Position numbers and translations under genes: made by a program
IMG/VR virus record: IMGVR_UViG_3300037010_002878
Coordinates: 1-64,000 of that record
DNA length: 64,000 bases
Direction: 5' to 3' (one strand)
Source: a virus
The notes under the pieces: generated by a model
Databases searched by the model: none
What the model was told of the DNA's origin: nothing
What the model saw: only the letters and a program-made list of their open reading frames with translations
Shown: piece by piece, positions 1 through 5,778 of the stretch
Layout of the letters: the number at the start of each line of letters is the position of its first letter
How positions within the stretch are numbered: the stretch's first letter is position 1

Positions 1-17
1 GGGGAATCAAATTCCCC
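1..17 (-). terminator. Putative terminator hairpin after the 47-aa gene
   Basis: A perfect 7-bp inverted repeat (GGGGAAT-CAA-ATTCCCC) lies 12 nt beyond the stop of the small minus-strand gene at 30-173. Any T-run that would complete a Rho-independent terminator lies outside the window, so the function is inferred from position and GC content only. Confidence 0.4.
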
Positions 18-29
18 TTTAAAGAAAAC

Positions 30-173
30 TTAGATTGAAGTGTTCTGTAAAGAAGAATTATTTAACCATTGTTGGCATTGCCCCAACCCAGCTAAATTTA
101 GTAGATTATTGCGGAGCACGTTATTACGATTTGCTGCGTTGATATTAACGATGTTGTTGTTTACGTTATACAT
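30..173 (-). CDS. Small Asn-rich protein, 47 aa, unknown function
   Basis: ATG at 173 is preceded by a good Shine-Dalgarno (AAGGAG, about 7 nt upstream) and, 67 nt further up, by a complete sigma70-like promoter (240-262). A GC-rich hairpin follows the stop. The peptide begins MYNVNNNIVNINAANRNN and is very rich in Asn, with hydrophobic residues and no clear membrane segment or catalytic motif. Promoter, RBS and terminator in the right order make a real early-type gene likely despite the size. It shares its setting (tRNA island, own promoter) with the 41-aa gene at 3069-3194. No function can be assigned. Confidence 0.6.
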   Translation of the reverse strand: MYNVNNNIVNINAANRNNVLRNNLLNLAGLGQCQQWLNNSSLQNTSI

Positions 174-239
174 TTACGTGCTCCTTATTTTTATTTTATT
201 TATTGTTTGAAAAATTACTTTTTCTTTTTATGTATATGT

Positions 240-262
240 ATTATAACACAATATACCTTAAA
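240..262 (-). promoter_or_regulatory. sigma70-like early/middle promoter
   Basis: On the minus strand: TTTAAG, 11 nt, TATAAT, with TG just before the -10. It lies upstream of the 47-aa gene and matches the same motif at nine other early-type genes in the window. Confidence 0.65.
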
Positions 263-342
263 GTTGGATTAAATTTATTAACTTTTGTGAAAGACTTTTC
301 ATTTAAGAAAATATTGCCCTTCATAAAAATTAATTAAAGGTT

Positions 343-418
343 TGTTGCTAGACGGAATTGCACTGTATCTGGAGTGTCCAATGTGCTCTCCTATTTTACT
401 ATTATAACTACAAGCAAC
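343..418 (-). other. Degenerate tRNA-like element
   Basis: A 76-nt stretch has complementary ends (GTTGCTT with TAGCAAC) like an acceptor stem, and a T-loop-like segment. The anticodon stem pairs poorly, no anticodon with T33 can be placed, and the 3' end is not CCA. It sits at the end of the tRNA cluster, directly beside tRNA-Tyr. It is either a decayed tRNA or an unrelated structured RNA. Confidence 0.3.
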
Positions 419-426
419 ATATCAAA

Positions 427-510
427 TGGTGGGTATGGTTGGACTTGAACCAACAGTCAGAAAGAACGGTTTTACAGACCGCGCGGCTACCAATTACCGG
501 TTACACACCC
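427..510 (-). tRNA. tRNA-Tyr (GTA)
   Basis: Acceptor GGGTGTG pairs with CATACCC, followed by A73 and an encoded CCA. The anticodon loop CTGTAAA gives GTA. There is a long class II variable region and a T-arm with TTCAAGT. It is one of three Tyr(GTA) tRNAs in this island. Confidence 0.9.
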
Positions 511-623
511 ATATAAAACTTCATCTTGTGCAACATAGGAATGTGAACGTTGAACGTTATAGCCTCATTCCAAGCACATAAGCCTTGCAGAAGATATGAT
601 AGTTTCATCACTGCAATGACTTC

Positions 624-667
624 AAAGTTTTAATAATAATATTCTAAAATGTCATTATTAAAACTTT
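624..667. repeat. Perfect 14-bp inverted repeat between tRNAs
   Basis: The arms at 624-637 and 654-667 (AAAGTTTTAATAAT and its complement) flank a 16-nt loop, just downstream of tRNA-Ile(TAT) on the minus strand. Too AT-rich for a standard terminator. It could be a processing or stability hairpin in the tRNA precursor. Confidence 0.5.
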
Positions 668-741
668 TGGTGCTCGTACCCAGAGTTGAACTGGGGTTAC
701 GCCGTTATAAGCGGGGCGCTCTACCATTAAGCTATACGAGC
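668..741 (-). tRNA. tRNA-Ile (TAT anticodon)
   Basis: Acceptor GCTCGTA pairs with TACGAGC, then A73 and an encoded CCA. D-stem GCTT/GAGC, T-arm with TTCAACT. The anticodon loop CTTATAA gives TAT, which would read AUA directly without lysidine modification. One mismatch is present in the anticodon stem. Confidence 0.85.
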
Positions 742-783
742 ATATAAAATGTTTCGTATATCAGATATGTCTGTTTCCATCAT
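727..783 (-). CDS. Possible 18-aa leader peptide overlapping tRNA-Ile
   Basis: ATG at 783 (or 780) follows a strong AAAGGAG and encodes MMETDISDIRNILYARIA. Its 3' end runs into the 5' half of the tRNA-Ile gene. The RBS is better than expected by chance, but the peptide is tiny and overlaps a tRNA, so this is doubtful. Confidence 0.25.
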   Translation of the reverse strand: MMETDISDIRNILYARIA

Positions 784-874
784 ATGCTCCTTTTGTTTTT
801 TAATTACTTTTTATGTACAAATATTAAGAATATAATCCAACTTAAAGTTGGTATATTCAAAAAGAATTTCTAAA

Positions 875-1759
875 TCAATCGTACCATTTATCTCTTGTAC
901 TTGATACGATTAATATGTCTTTATCTAGCTTAAAACTTGTCTTATTATCGCCGAAAACTAGTTTTACTGCATACATTACATCATCTTCACCATATTTAGT
1001 TATTAGCTTTTTAAGGTTAAATTTAGTTGTTATATATGTACGTGTACCTGATACATATGGTGATGATGGAATTGAACTTGATGATGCATCAGAACTAATA
1101 GGTTTCAATTTTTTAAGTTCACGTATAATTTCCGTAGAAGATAATTCTTTAGAAAACACTTCTGAAAATTTTTCTTTAGCGTCTTTAAATGCTTTGAATT
1201 TATTATCAATATCATTTATTAGCGCATTTGCTATAACTCCATCAAAATTACCTTTTGCAAACACTTCCAATTCAGTAGAAGTTCCATTGTCAAAGATGAC
1301 TTTTCCATACACCCCTGATACATAAGTACTGTCCTTAACATTATTCCTTAAATTTTCTACTTTTTTAATTGATGTATATGCTTTCTTATCCAAAGCATTA
1401 ATAATCAAACCTTTTCTGAACGTTGATACGTACTCATTCCATTCAGGAATTTTATATGATTTTGATTCTTTTACATCAAGTGAGTTGTTGTTTTCGGTGT
1501 ATAATCTTACCAACACTTCCATATTATCTGTAATATATATAGATAGGATAAACGGAAGGTTATTAATCCTAACCTTAAAGTAAGTTACCCTTCCTTTGTT
1601 TTCTGTGAAATATATACCTGACCAATATCTATCACCTATCCAAGGATGTAAACTAACTTTGTCCTTGATACCCCACGCACTTTTATTACTGAAATTAACA
1701 TTTTTCAATGCATCATCGATAAATGTATTGCTCTCTTCAAATAGTTCTTTAAATTGCAT
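875..1759 (-). CDS. Late protein with capsid-targeting-like N-terminus, 294 aa
   Basis: No family is recognised. The N-terminus MQFKELFEES resembles the short capsid-targeting peptides of T4 head-packaged proteins (compare Alt, MELITELFDE) and holds an L-x-E site of the kind cut by the gp21 protease. An exact late promoter lies at 1781-1788. I chose the second ATG (1759) because the SD AGGG is 6 nt from it but only 3 nt from the first (1762). The rest is a soluble mixed alpha/beta sequence with a Ser-rich linker (about residues 225-237) and no membrane segment. Inference: an internal head protein, possibly injected. The gene sits between tRNA clusters. Confidence 0.8.
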   Translation of the reverse strand: MQFKELFEESNTFIDDALKNVNFSNKSAWGIKDKVSLHPWIGDRYWSGIYFTENKGRVTYFKVRINNLPFILSIYITDNMEVLVRLYTENNNSLDVKESKSYKIPEWNEYVSTFRKGLIINALDKKAYTSIKKVENLRNNVKDSTYVSGVYGKVIFDNGTSTELEVFAKGNFDGVIANALINDIDNKFKAFKDAKEKFSEVFSKELSSTEIIRELKKLKPISSDASSSSIPSSPYVSGTRTYITTKFNLKKLITKYGEDDVMYAVKLVFGDNKTSFKLDKDILIVSSTRDKWYD

Positions 1760-1780
1760 CATTATCCCTAATTTTATGAT

Positions 1781-1788
1781 TATTTATA
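1781..1788 (-). promoter_or_regulatory. T4-type late promoter TATAAATA
   Basis: Exact TATAAATA on the minus strand, 22 nt upstream of the 294-aa gene. It indicates late expression of that gene. Confidence 0.7.
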
Positions 1789-1797
1789 ATTAGGCCT

Positions 1798-1873
1798 TGG
1801 TTGCTGTTGCAGGAGTTGAACCTGCTGTCTCTGGGTTATGAGCCCAGCGGCGAAACCGTTTGCCCCTACAGCT
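1798..1873 (-). tRNA. tRNA-Met (CAT), initiator-like
   Basis: Anticodon stem-loop CTGGG-CTCATAA-CCCAG, T-arm GCAGG/CCTGC with TTCAACT, encoded CCA. The three G-C pairs next to the anticodon loop and an unpaired first acceptor position (A1:A72) are features of initiator tRNAs. The 5' acceptor pairing has a second mismatch, so initiator identity is only suggested. An Ile2 (lysidine) tRNA is the other possibility. Confidence 0.8.
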
Positions 1874-1885
1874 ATATAAAATTTT

Positions 1886-1960
1886 TGGTCCTCGATGATT
1901 GAATCGAACAATCATTTTGCGATTATCGGTCGCATGTACTAACCGTTGTACGAATCGAGG
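1886..1960 (-). tRNA. tRNA-Ile (GAT), with C33
   Basis: Acceptor CCTCGAT/ATCGAGG, A73, encoded CCA, D-stem GTAC/GTAC, anticodon arm TGCGA-CCGATAA-TCGCA. The loop reads GAT but has C at position 33, where U is nearly universal. It may be impaired, or the identity may differ. Confidence 0.7.
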
Positions 1961-1965
1961 ATGAA

Positions 1966-2048
1966 TGGTGGTTAGGTGTGGTTTCGATCCACTCCCGTAA
2001 AGACAGGTTTTACAGACCTGTTGCCAGAGCCACTGGCTTTACCTAACC
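1966..2048 (-). tRNA. tRNA-Tyr (GTA), second copy
   Basis: Acceptor GGTTAGG/CCTAACC, A73, encoded CCA, anticodon arm ACAGGT-CTGTAAA-ACCTGT giving GTA, and a long variable arm. The sequence differs clearly from the Tyr tRNA at 427-510. Confidence 0.9.
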
Positions 2049-2053
2049 ATATA

Positions 2054-2127
2054 TGGTGCCCAATGACTGAATCGAACAGTCGACAACTGATTACAAATCA
2101 GTTATTATACCTCTTAACTAATCGGGC
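2054..2127 (-). tRNA. tRNA-Thr (TGT)
   Basis: Acceptor GCCCGAT/ATTGGGC with A73 and encoded CCA. Anticodon arm ACTGA-TTTGTAA-TCAGT gives TGT. T-arm GACTG-TTCGATT-CAGTC. Confidence 0.9.
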
Positions 2128-2139
2128 ATTTTATCTTTT

Positions 2140-2232
2140 TGGAGGGCAATGTCGGGTACGATCCGACAAGAGTTTTTTAGGCTCTGCTAGTTTTCAAGAC
2201 TAGTGCAATTATTCCATTTCTGCCAATTGCCC
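2140..2232 (-). tRNA. tRNA-Ser (TGA)
   Basis: A 93-nt class II tRNA: acceptor GGGCAAT/ATTGCCC, encoded CCA, anticodon arm CTAGT-CTTGAAA-ACTAG giving TGA, long variable arm. The discriminator is T, not the usual G of bacterial Ser tRNAs. Confidence 0.88.
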
Positions 2233-2237
2233 ATGTT

Positions 2238-2311
2238 TGGTAGTTCTAGAAGGTACTGACCCTTCGTCTATCCCTTATCAAGGGATTACTCTGCCATTGA
2301 GCTATAGAACT
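2238..2311 (-). tRNA. tRNA-Ile (GAT)
   Basis: Acceptor AGTTCTA/TAGAACT, A73, encoded CCA, D-arm GCTC/GAGT. Anticodon arm ATCCC-TTGATAA-GGGAT gives GAT with a normal T33. This is the regular Ile(GAT) of the island. Confidence 0.88.
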
Positions 2312-2319
2312 ATTTGTTT

Positions 2320-2394
2320 TGGCGATCTTGAGGAATTTTGAAATCCCGACCCTTCCGCTGACAACGGAGCACTCTGCCTCTGAGCTACAAGATC
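2320..2394 (-). tRNA. tRNA-Asp (GTC)
   Basis: Acceptor GATCTTG/CAAGATC with G73, as expected for Asp, and encoded CCA. Anticodon loop TTGTCAG gives GTC. Confidence 0.9.
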
Positions 2395-2405
2395 ATTTAA
2401 ATTAT

Positions 2406-2482
2406 TGGTGGAGAATACGGGTTACGCTCCCGTCTTCCTACGTTGCAAGCGTAGAGTAATCAACCTAATATACTAATTCCCC
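2406..2482 (-). tRNA. tRNA-Ala (TGC)
   Basis: Acceptor GGGGAAT/ATTCTCC with one G-T pair, A73, encoded CCA. Anticodon arm CTACG-CTTGCAA-CGTAG gives TGC. The T-loop (AGCGTAA) departs from the usual TTC start. Confidence 0.85.
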
Positions 2483-2642
2483 ATTTTTAAATTTCATTTT
2501 TACGACCCTTAAGACAACCTAAATTTTTTCATATTCAGGAAAAGATTCTTTTTCTTTATTTTCTTATTTCAACATTGAATTATTAGTTTCCCATTTAAGG
2601 TACTTACAACGTTCGCTACGTGAAAGCTAATTCTTGAACGTC

Positions 2643-2714
2643 CGGTCCCACGGGGAATTGAACCCCGATCTCATGGCTGACAACCACATATAATAACCAC
2701 TATACGATGAGACC
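2643..2714 (-). tRNA. tRNA-Asp (GTC), second copy
   Basis: Acceptor GGTCTCA/TGGGACC with G73; the following bases are GAC, so the CCA end is not encoded. Anticodon loop TTGTCAG gives GTC. T-arm CGGGG-TTCAATT-CCCCG. The 160 bp before it (2483-2642) hold nothing I can identify. Confidence 0.82.
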
Positions 2715-2726
2715 ATTTTAAATTTT

Positions 2727-2802
2727 TGGTAACACTAACGGGGCTCGAACCCGTAACATATCCTTGAAAGGGATATAAGATAACCTATTTCTCCATAGTG
2801 TC
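2727..2802 (-). tRNA. tRNA-Glu (TTC)
   Basis: Acceptor GACACTA/TAGTGTT, A73, encoded CCA. Anticodon arm ATATCC-CTTTCAA-GGATAT gives TTC. T-arm ACGGG-TTCGAGC-CCCGT. Confidence 0.88.
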
Positions 2803-2812
2803 ATTTAACAAT

Positions 2813-2901
2813 TGGTGGTCAGTCTTGGAGTCGAACCAAGAGTCCTTACGAAACCGGGTTACAGCCGGTGCACCTATCCAGTTAGTGTTGATTAACTGAC
2901 C
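2813..2901 (-). tRNA. tRNA-Tyr (GTA), third copy
   Basis: Acceptor GGTCAGT/ACTGACC, A73, encoded CCA. Anticodon arm ACCGG-CTGTAAC-CCGGT gives GTA with an unusual C38. Class II variable arm, T-arm CTTGG-TTCGACT-CCAAG. The segment between acceptor and D-stem is longer than normal, so function is less certain than for the other two Tyr genes. Confidence 0.78.
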
Positions 2902-3030
2902 ATTCTTTGAGAAGTTTTAAGTAAACTCTCGTAAAAGACTGCTAATTCAGAACACAATAAACTCGCGTTATATTGTACTTAAAATGAAATAATTGATTGA
3001 ATTTGTCCGAATGGACTGAGGATTCATTCA

Positions 3031-3054
3031 ATGTCTTTCATTTCTGAAAGACAT
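3031..3054. repeat. 10-bp inverted repeat after the 41-aa gene
   Basis: ATGTCTTTCA and TGAAAGACAT are separated by 4 nt, downstream (minus strand) of the stop at 3069. There is no T-run, so it could be an mRNA-stabilising hairpin or a weak terminator. Confidence 0.4.
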
Positions 3055-3068
3055 AAATGACTTTCAGA

Positions 3069-3194
3069 TTAGATAATATCTGTCTCCGATGCAATCGCAT
3101 CCGTTTCAGAAATAGAGTAGGCATAGGTATAATCAGATGTGTTTACTGATGTATATGATATTACATTTACTGTTGAGTACATTGTGTAAATCAT
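3069..3194 (-). CDS. Small Thr/Ser/Tyr-rich protein, 41 aa, unknown
   Basis: ATG at 3194 is preceded by GGAG at a proper distance and by a complete sigma70-like promoter at 3229-3251. The peptide starts MIYTMYSTVNVISY, is rich in Ser, Thr and Tyr and ends in an acidic stretch. No domain is recognised. Like the 47-aa gene at 30-173 it is a stand-alone, promoter-equipped mini-gene beside the tRNAs, a typical place for phage early host-takeover peptides. That role is inference. Confidence 0.55.
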   Translation of the reverse strand: MIYTMYSTVNVISYTSVNTSDYTYAYSISETDAIASETDII

Positions 3195-3228
3195 TTTGTT
3201 TCTCCTATGTTTCTTTTTATATGTTGTT

Positions 3229-3251
3229 ATTATATCATATGTTACCTTAAA
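3229..3251 (-). promoter_or_regulatory. sigma70-like early/middle promoter
   Basis: TTTAAG, 11 nt, TATAAT with TG before the -10, on the minus strand, 35 nt upstream of the 41-aa gene. Confidence 0.65.
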
Positions 3252-3285
3252 ATAACATTAAATGATACAAATCTTTTTCTTTTAT

Positions 3286-3672
3286 TTATTGTTTGAAAAA
3301 TACGTCCGTTGCAATTTTAGCATACAAATTATAGTTAAGATCTTTCAATTCCAATTGTTCAATAACGTCTAAGGCTTTATTCTTAGTAAGTGTTGGAAAC
3401 GACAAATCAATATTGTTTGCCAAATATTCTTTTATTTCTTCTAAAGAAATTGTAGCGCTGAACTTGCTTGTGTTTTCATTTACTTCTTCATTTAAACGTT
3501 CTAATACAAGTTCACGTCCTACTTTTTTTGAAAACATATCTTTGCTTGAGCAGACTGAACATGCCAGAAACAATGAATCATCATTGTACATCCATCCCAA
3601 GGTGACACCGCCTTTATTACCTTCAAATTGAAAGTGTTTAAATCTTGTATTATCCAATGTCGCTGTTAACAT
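3286..3672 (-). CDS. Hypothetical early protein, 128 aa
   Basis: I do not recognise the family. The protein has a CSVC pair near residues 38-41 that could bind metal, followed by a basic/acidic helical half (about residues 45-128). SD AAGGAAAC lies before the ATG at 3672 and the promoter at 3702-3724 is directly upstream. It has its own early-type promoter and is transcribed away from the plus-strand late genes starting at 3755. Confidence 0.75.
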   Translation of the reverse strand: MLTATLDNTRFKHFQFEGNKGGVTLGWMYNDDSLFLACSVCSSKDMFSKKVGRELVLERLNEEVNENTSKFSATISLEEIKEYLANNIDLSFPTLTKNKALDVIEQLELKDLNYNLYAKIATDVFFKQ

Positions 3673-3701
3673 TTTGTTTCCTTCTTATTTTAAATTATGT
3701 T

Positions 3702-3724
3702 ATTATATCAGCACTTACCTTAAA
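3702..3724 (-). promoter_or_regulatory. sigma70-like early/middle promoter
   Basis: TTTAAG, 11 nt, TATAAT on the minus strand, 30 nt upstream of the 128-aa gene. Back to back with the late promoter at 3729. Confidence 0.65.
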
Positions 3725-3728
3725 ATCT

Positions 3729-3736
3729 TATAAATA
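3729..3736 (+). promoter_or_regulatory. T4-type late promoter TATAAATA
   Basis: Exact TATAAATA on the plus strand, 18 nt before the ATG of the neck protein gene at 3755. SD AAAGGAGGG lies between. Confidence 0.7.
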
Positions 3737-3754
3737 AAACAAAAAGGAGGGAGT

Positions 3755-4384
3755 ATGGCTTGGAACTTGAATAATAAAACCAATGAATATATATTACATC
3801 GAAACCAATCTAAAGAATTAATTGATATATATGGCGTCCAATTGAGTTATTTCAAGATAACCAATAAAGGCAAAAATACTGTTTTTCAAGAATATACATA
3901 CAAAGAATCTAATCCCAATAATGTTTTTTCAATTATGATGTATCCAGAGAATGTAGAAGCATTTGACAACGCTGGTGATTTATTTAGCAAGTTTGGTATG
4001 CAGATTACGGATACGATTAATTTGATTGTAAGCACAGAAACATTTAAAGACATATATGACTTAACCGATTTTAAAAATGCATTTCAATCAGTGGGAGATA
4101 TTATAAAAACTCCTAGAGGAAAATTATTTGAAGTAACAGGTGTTGAAGATGAAGTTCCCGGGTTGAGCAATATATTCACATCAAATAACGGAAAAAATGT
4201 ATTAATGTTAAAATGTAACATATACAATTATAAACCATCAGACAAGGTTCCAGAAATTGTAGATCCTAGTGAGTATGATTTTTCAAATTTAGATTCCGTC
4301 TTTAACGGTCAGAAAGAAGAACAAGAAGTAGAAACTACAACATATACAGCTCCTAGAGATTCTGTATTTGGAGATTTAGGATAA
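3755..4384 (+). CDS. Neck / head completion protein, T4 gp14-like
   Basis: 209 aa. The central part (FSKFGMQITDTINLIVS, then GDIIKTPRGKLFEVTGVE and a final LKCNIYNYKPSD segment) has the order of conserved blocks I know from T4-type gp14 neck proteins: an FG-x-[MQ]-x-D motif, a G-D-hydrophobic turn, [LF]FE[IV], and a C-x-[LI]-Y-x-Y end. gp14 joins the filled head to the tail. T4 gp14 is somewhat longer. A late promoter sits 18 nt upstream and fibre genes follow. The assignment rests on motif order and length and is moderate. Confidence 0.55.
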   Translation: MAWNLNNKTNEYILHRNQSKELIDIYGVQLSYFKITNKGKNTVFQEYTYKESNPNNVFSIMMYPENVEAFDNAGDLFSKFGMQITDTINLIVSTETFKDIYDLTDFKNAFQSVGDIIKTPRGKLFEVTGVEDEVPGLSNIFTSNNGKNVLMLKCNIYNYKPSDKVPEIVDPSEYDFSNLDSVFNGQKEEQEVETTTYTAPRDSVFGDLG

Positions 4385-4395
4385 GGAGATAAATA

Positions 4396-4725
4396 ATGAC
4401 TACAGTTTTAAATTCTACAATGGGTGTAACTAATTTTACATCTATTCCAACAGCACCTACAGCTACTAAAGGGGATAGTTCACTTAAATTAGCTACTACA
4501 GAATTCGTTATGAATGCTTTATCAGGCGTAAGTACAACTAAATACAAATTCGTAGCAACAGACGGACAAACTGTATTTAATGCTGGTGCAGTTTTAGTTG
4601 ACCCAATGGTTTATCTAAACGGTGTTCTTCAAACAAAAGATTTGAGTTATACATTCACACCTGGTGCAACATCAATAACCTTTTTAGATGCTAGGGTTCT
4701 TAACGAAACTGTAGTAATTGCATAA
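4396..4725 (+). CDS. Short fibre or baseplate-decoration protein, 109 aa
   Basis: Residues 30-42 contain KLATTEFVMNAL, the 'A-T-T-E-F-V' segment common in phage fibre shafts. The C-terminal half (VYLNGVLQTKDLSYTF) resembles the small beta-domain of T4-like fibre and baseplate decoration proteins. It follows the gp14-like gene by 11 nt with its own SD and precedes the Kelch genes. Probably a virion protein that attaches or caps adhesins; the exact role is unknown. Confidence 0.65.
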   Translation: MTTVLNSTMGVTNFTSIPTAPTATKGDSSLKLATTEFVMNALSGVSTTKYKFVATDGQTVFNAGAVLVDPMVYLNGVLQTKDLSYTFTPGATSITFLDARVLNETVVIA

Positions 4726-4734
4726 GGATTATTA

Positions 4735-5778
4735 ATGTATGAAAATTCAATAGTAGTAGTAAAAAATTGTACATCAACCGGCATAGATGTAATTCCTATT
4801 AATTCATTAATATTAAATAAAGATACTGGTGATATTTTTTTATTAACAAATAAAACAAACGTATCATCTACTACACAATTTTGTGATGTAGTAGGTAAAG
4901 TATTAATCGCTAGTCTTGTTATAAGTGGAGCATTGTTTTATGGCGGTAGTAATAATATAAATCTAAATTTAGCTACCATGCTATCAGCAACGGCTACATT
5001 AGTTCAAGCTGAAAAGAGTGTAGGTACAGCTAGATATGGATTAGCTGGAGCTAACGTAGGTACAAATGCTTTATTTTATGGTGGATATACTACAACATAT
5101 GTATCTACCACTACTTTATTATCACCAACAATTAATTTAGTACAATCAGAGACTAATGTAGGTACAGCTAGGGCTACCCCAGCTGGGGCTAAGGTTGGTA
5201 CAAATGCTTTATTTTACGGTGGTGCCGTTGATTCAAGCTATTATGGGGTAGATACCGTAACATTACTATCACCAACAGCTACATTAGTTCAAGCTGAAAC
5301 AAATCTTGGAACATCTATGTACTCATTAGCTGGAGCTAACGTAGGTACAAATGCTTTATTTTATGGTGGAGCTAATTATGGAAGCTATAATACAGCTTCT
5401 GTAGTATCTCCATTGGGCGTCTTAGTATCTCAGTCTACTAATATAGGTACAGCTAGATTTGGCCTAGCAGGAGCAAATGTTGGTACGAATGCTTTATTTT
5501 ATGGTGGAATACAAATCTGGCCCACTGTTCTCAATACAACTACTTTGTTATCACCGACGGCTGTTTTATTACAAGCTGAAACAAGTGTTGGATCAGTAAA
5601 ATGGTCAAATTCTGGAGTTAATGTTGGTACAAATGCCCTATTTTATGCTGGGTGTAATGATGCATCAACAACATTTATCAATACTACTACACTACTATCA
5701 CCTACCGCAACATTAGTACAGCCAGAGACTAATGTTGGAACATCAGGCCGTCATTACTTAGGAGGAGCATTAATATGA
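4735..5778 (+). CDS. Kelch-like six-repeat adhesin A
   Basis: 347 aa. Residues 1-60 form an N-terminal domain shared with the genes at 5775 and 8095 (pattern D/C-x-STGID). Then follow six repeats of about 45-48 residues, each with NALFYGG, a variable loop, a TxLLSPTATLVQ strand, ETNVGTAR and AGANVGT. A hydrophobic-GG turn plus spaced aromatic and Arg positions is the Kelch beta-propeller pattern, so six blades are expected. The stop overlaps the next start (ATGA). Inference: receptor-binding or glycan-binding tail protein. The variable loops after each GG would form the binding face. Confidence 0.75.
   Translation: MYENSIVVVKNCTSTGIDVIPINSLILNKDTGDIFLLTNKTNVSSTTQFCDVVGKVLIASLVISGALFYGGSNNINLNLATMLSATATLVQAEKSVGTARYGLAGANVGTNALFYGGYTTTYVSTTTLLSPTINLVQSETNVGTARATPAGAKVGTNALFYGGAVDSSYYGVDTVTLLSPTATLVQAETNLGTSMYSLAGANVGTNALFYGGANYGSYNTASVVSPLGVLVSQSTNIGTARFGLAGANVGTNALFYGGIQIWPTVLNTTTLLSPTAVLLQAETSVGSVKWSNSGVNVGTNALFYAGCNDASTTFINTTTLLSPTATLVQPETNVGTSGRHYLGGALI

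Noticed and set aside
520-620. Another possible tRNA between tRNA-Tyr and tRNA-Ile
   Set aside because: Only a GGAATG/CATTCC hairpin is present; no cloverleaf or anticodon arm can be drawn.
915-1325. Plus-strand 136-aa ORF opposite the 294-aa gene
   Set aside because: No RBS or promoter, Leu/Ser-rich antisense composition; shadow of the real gene.
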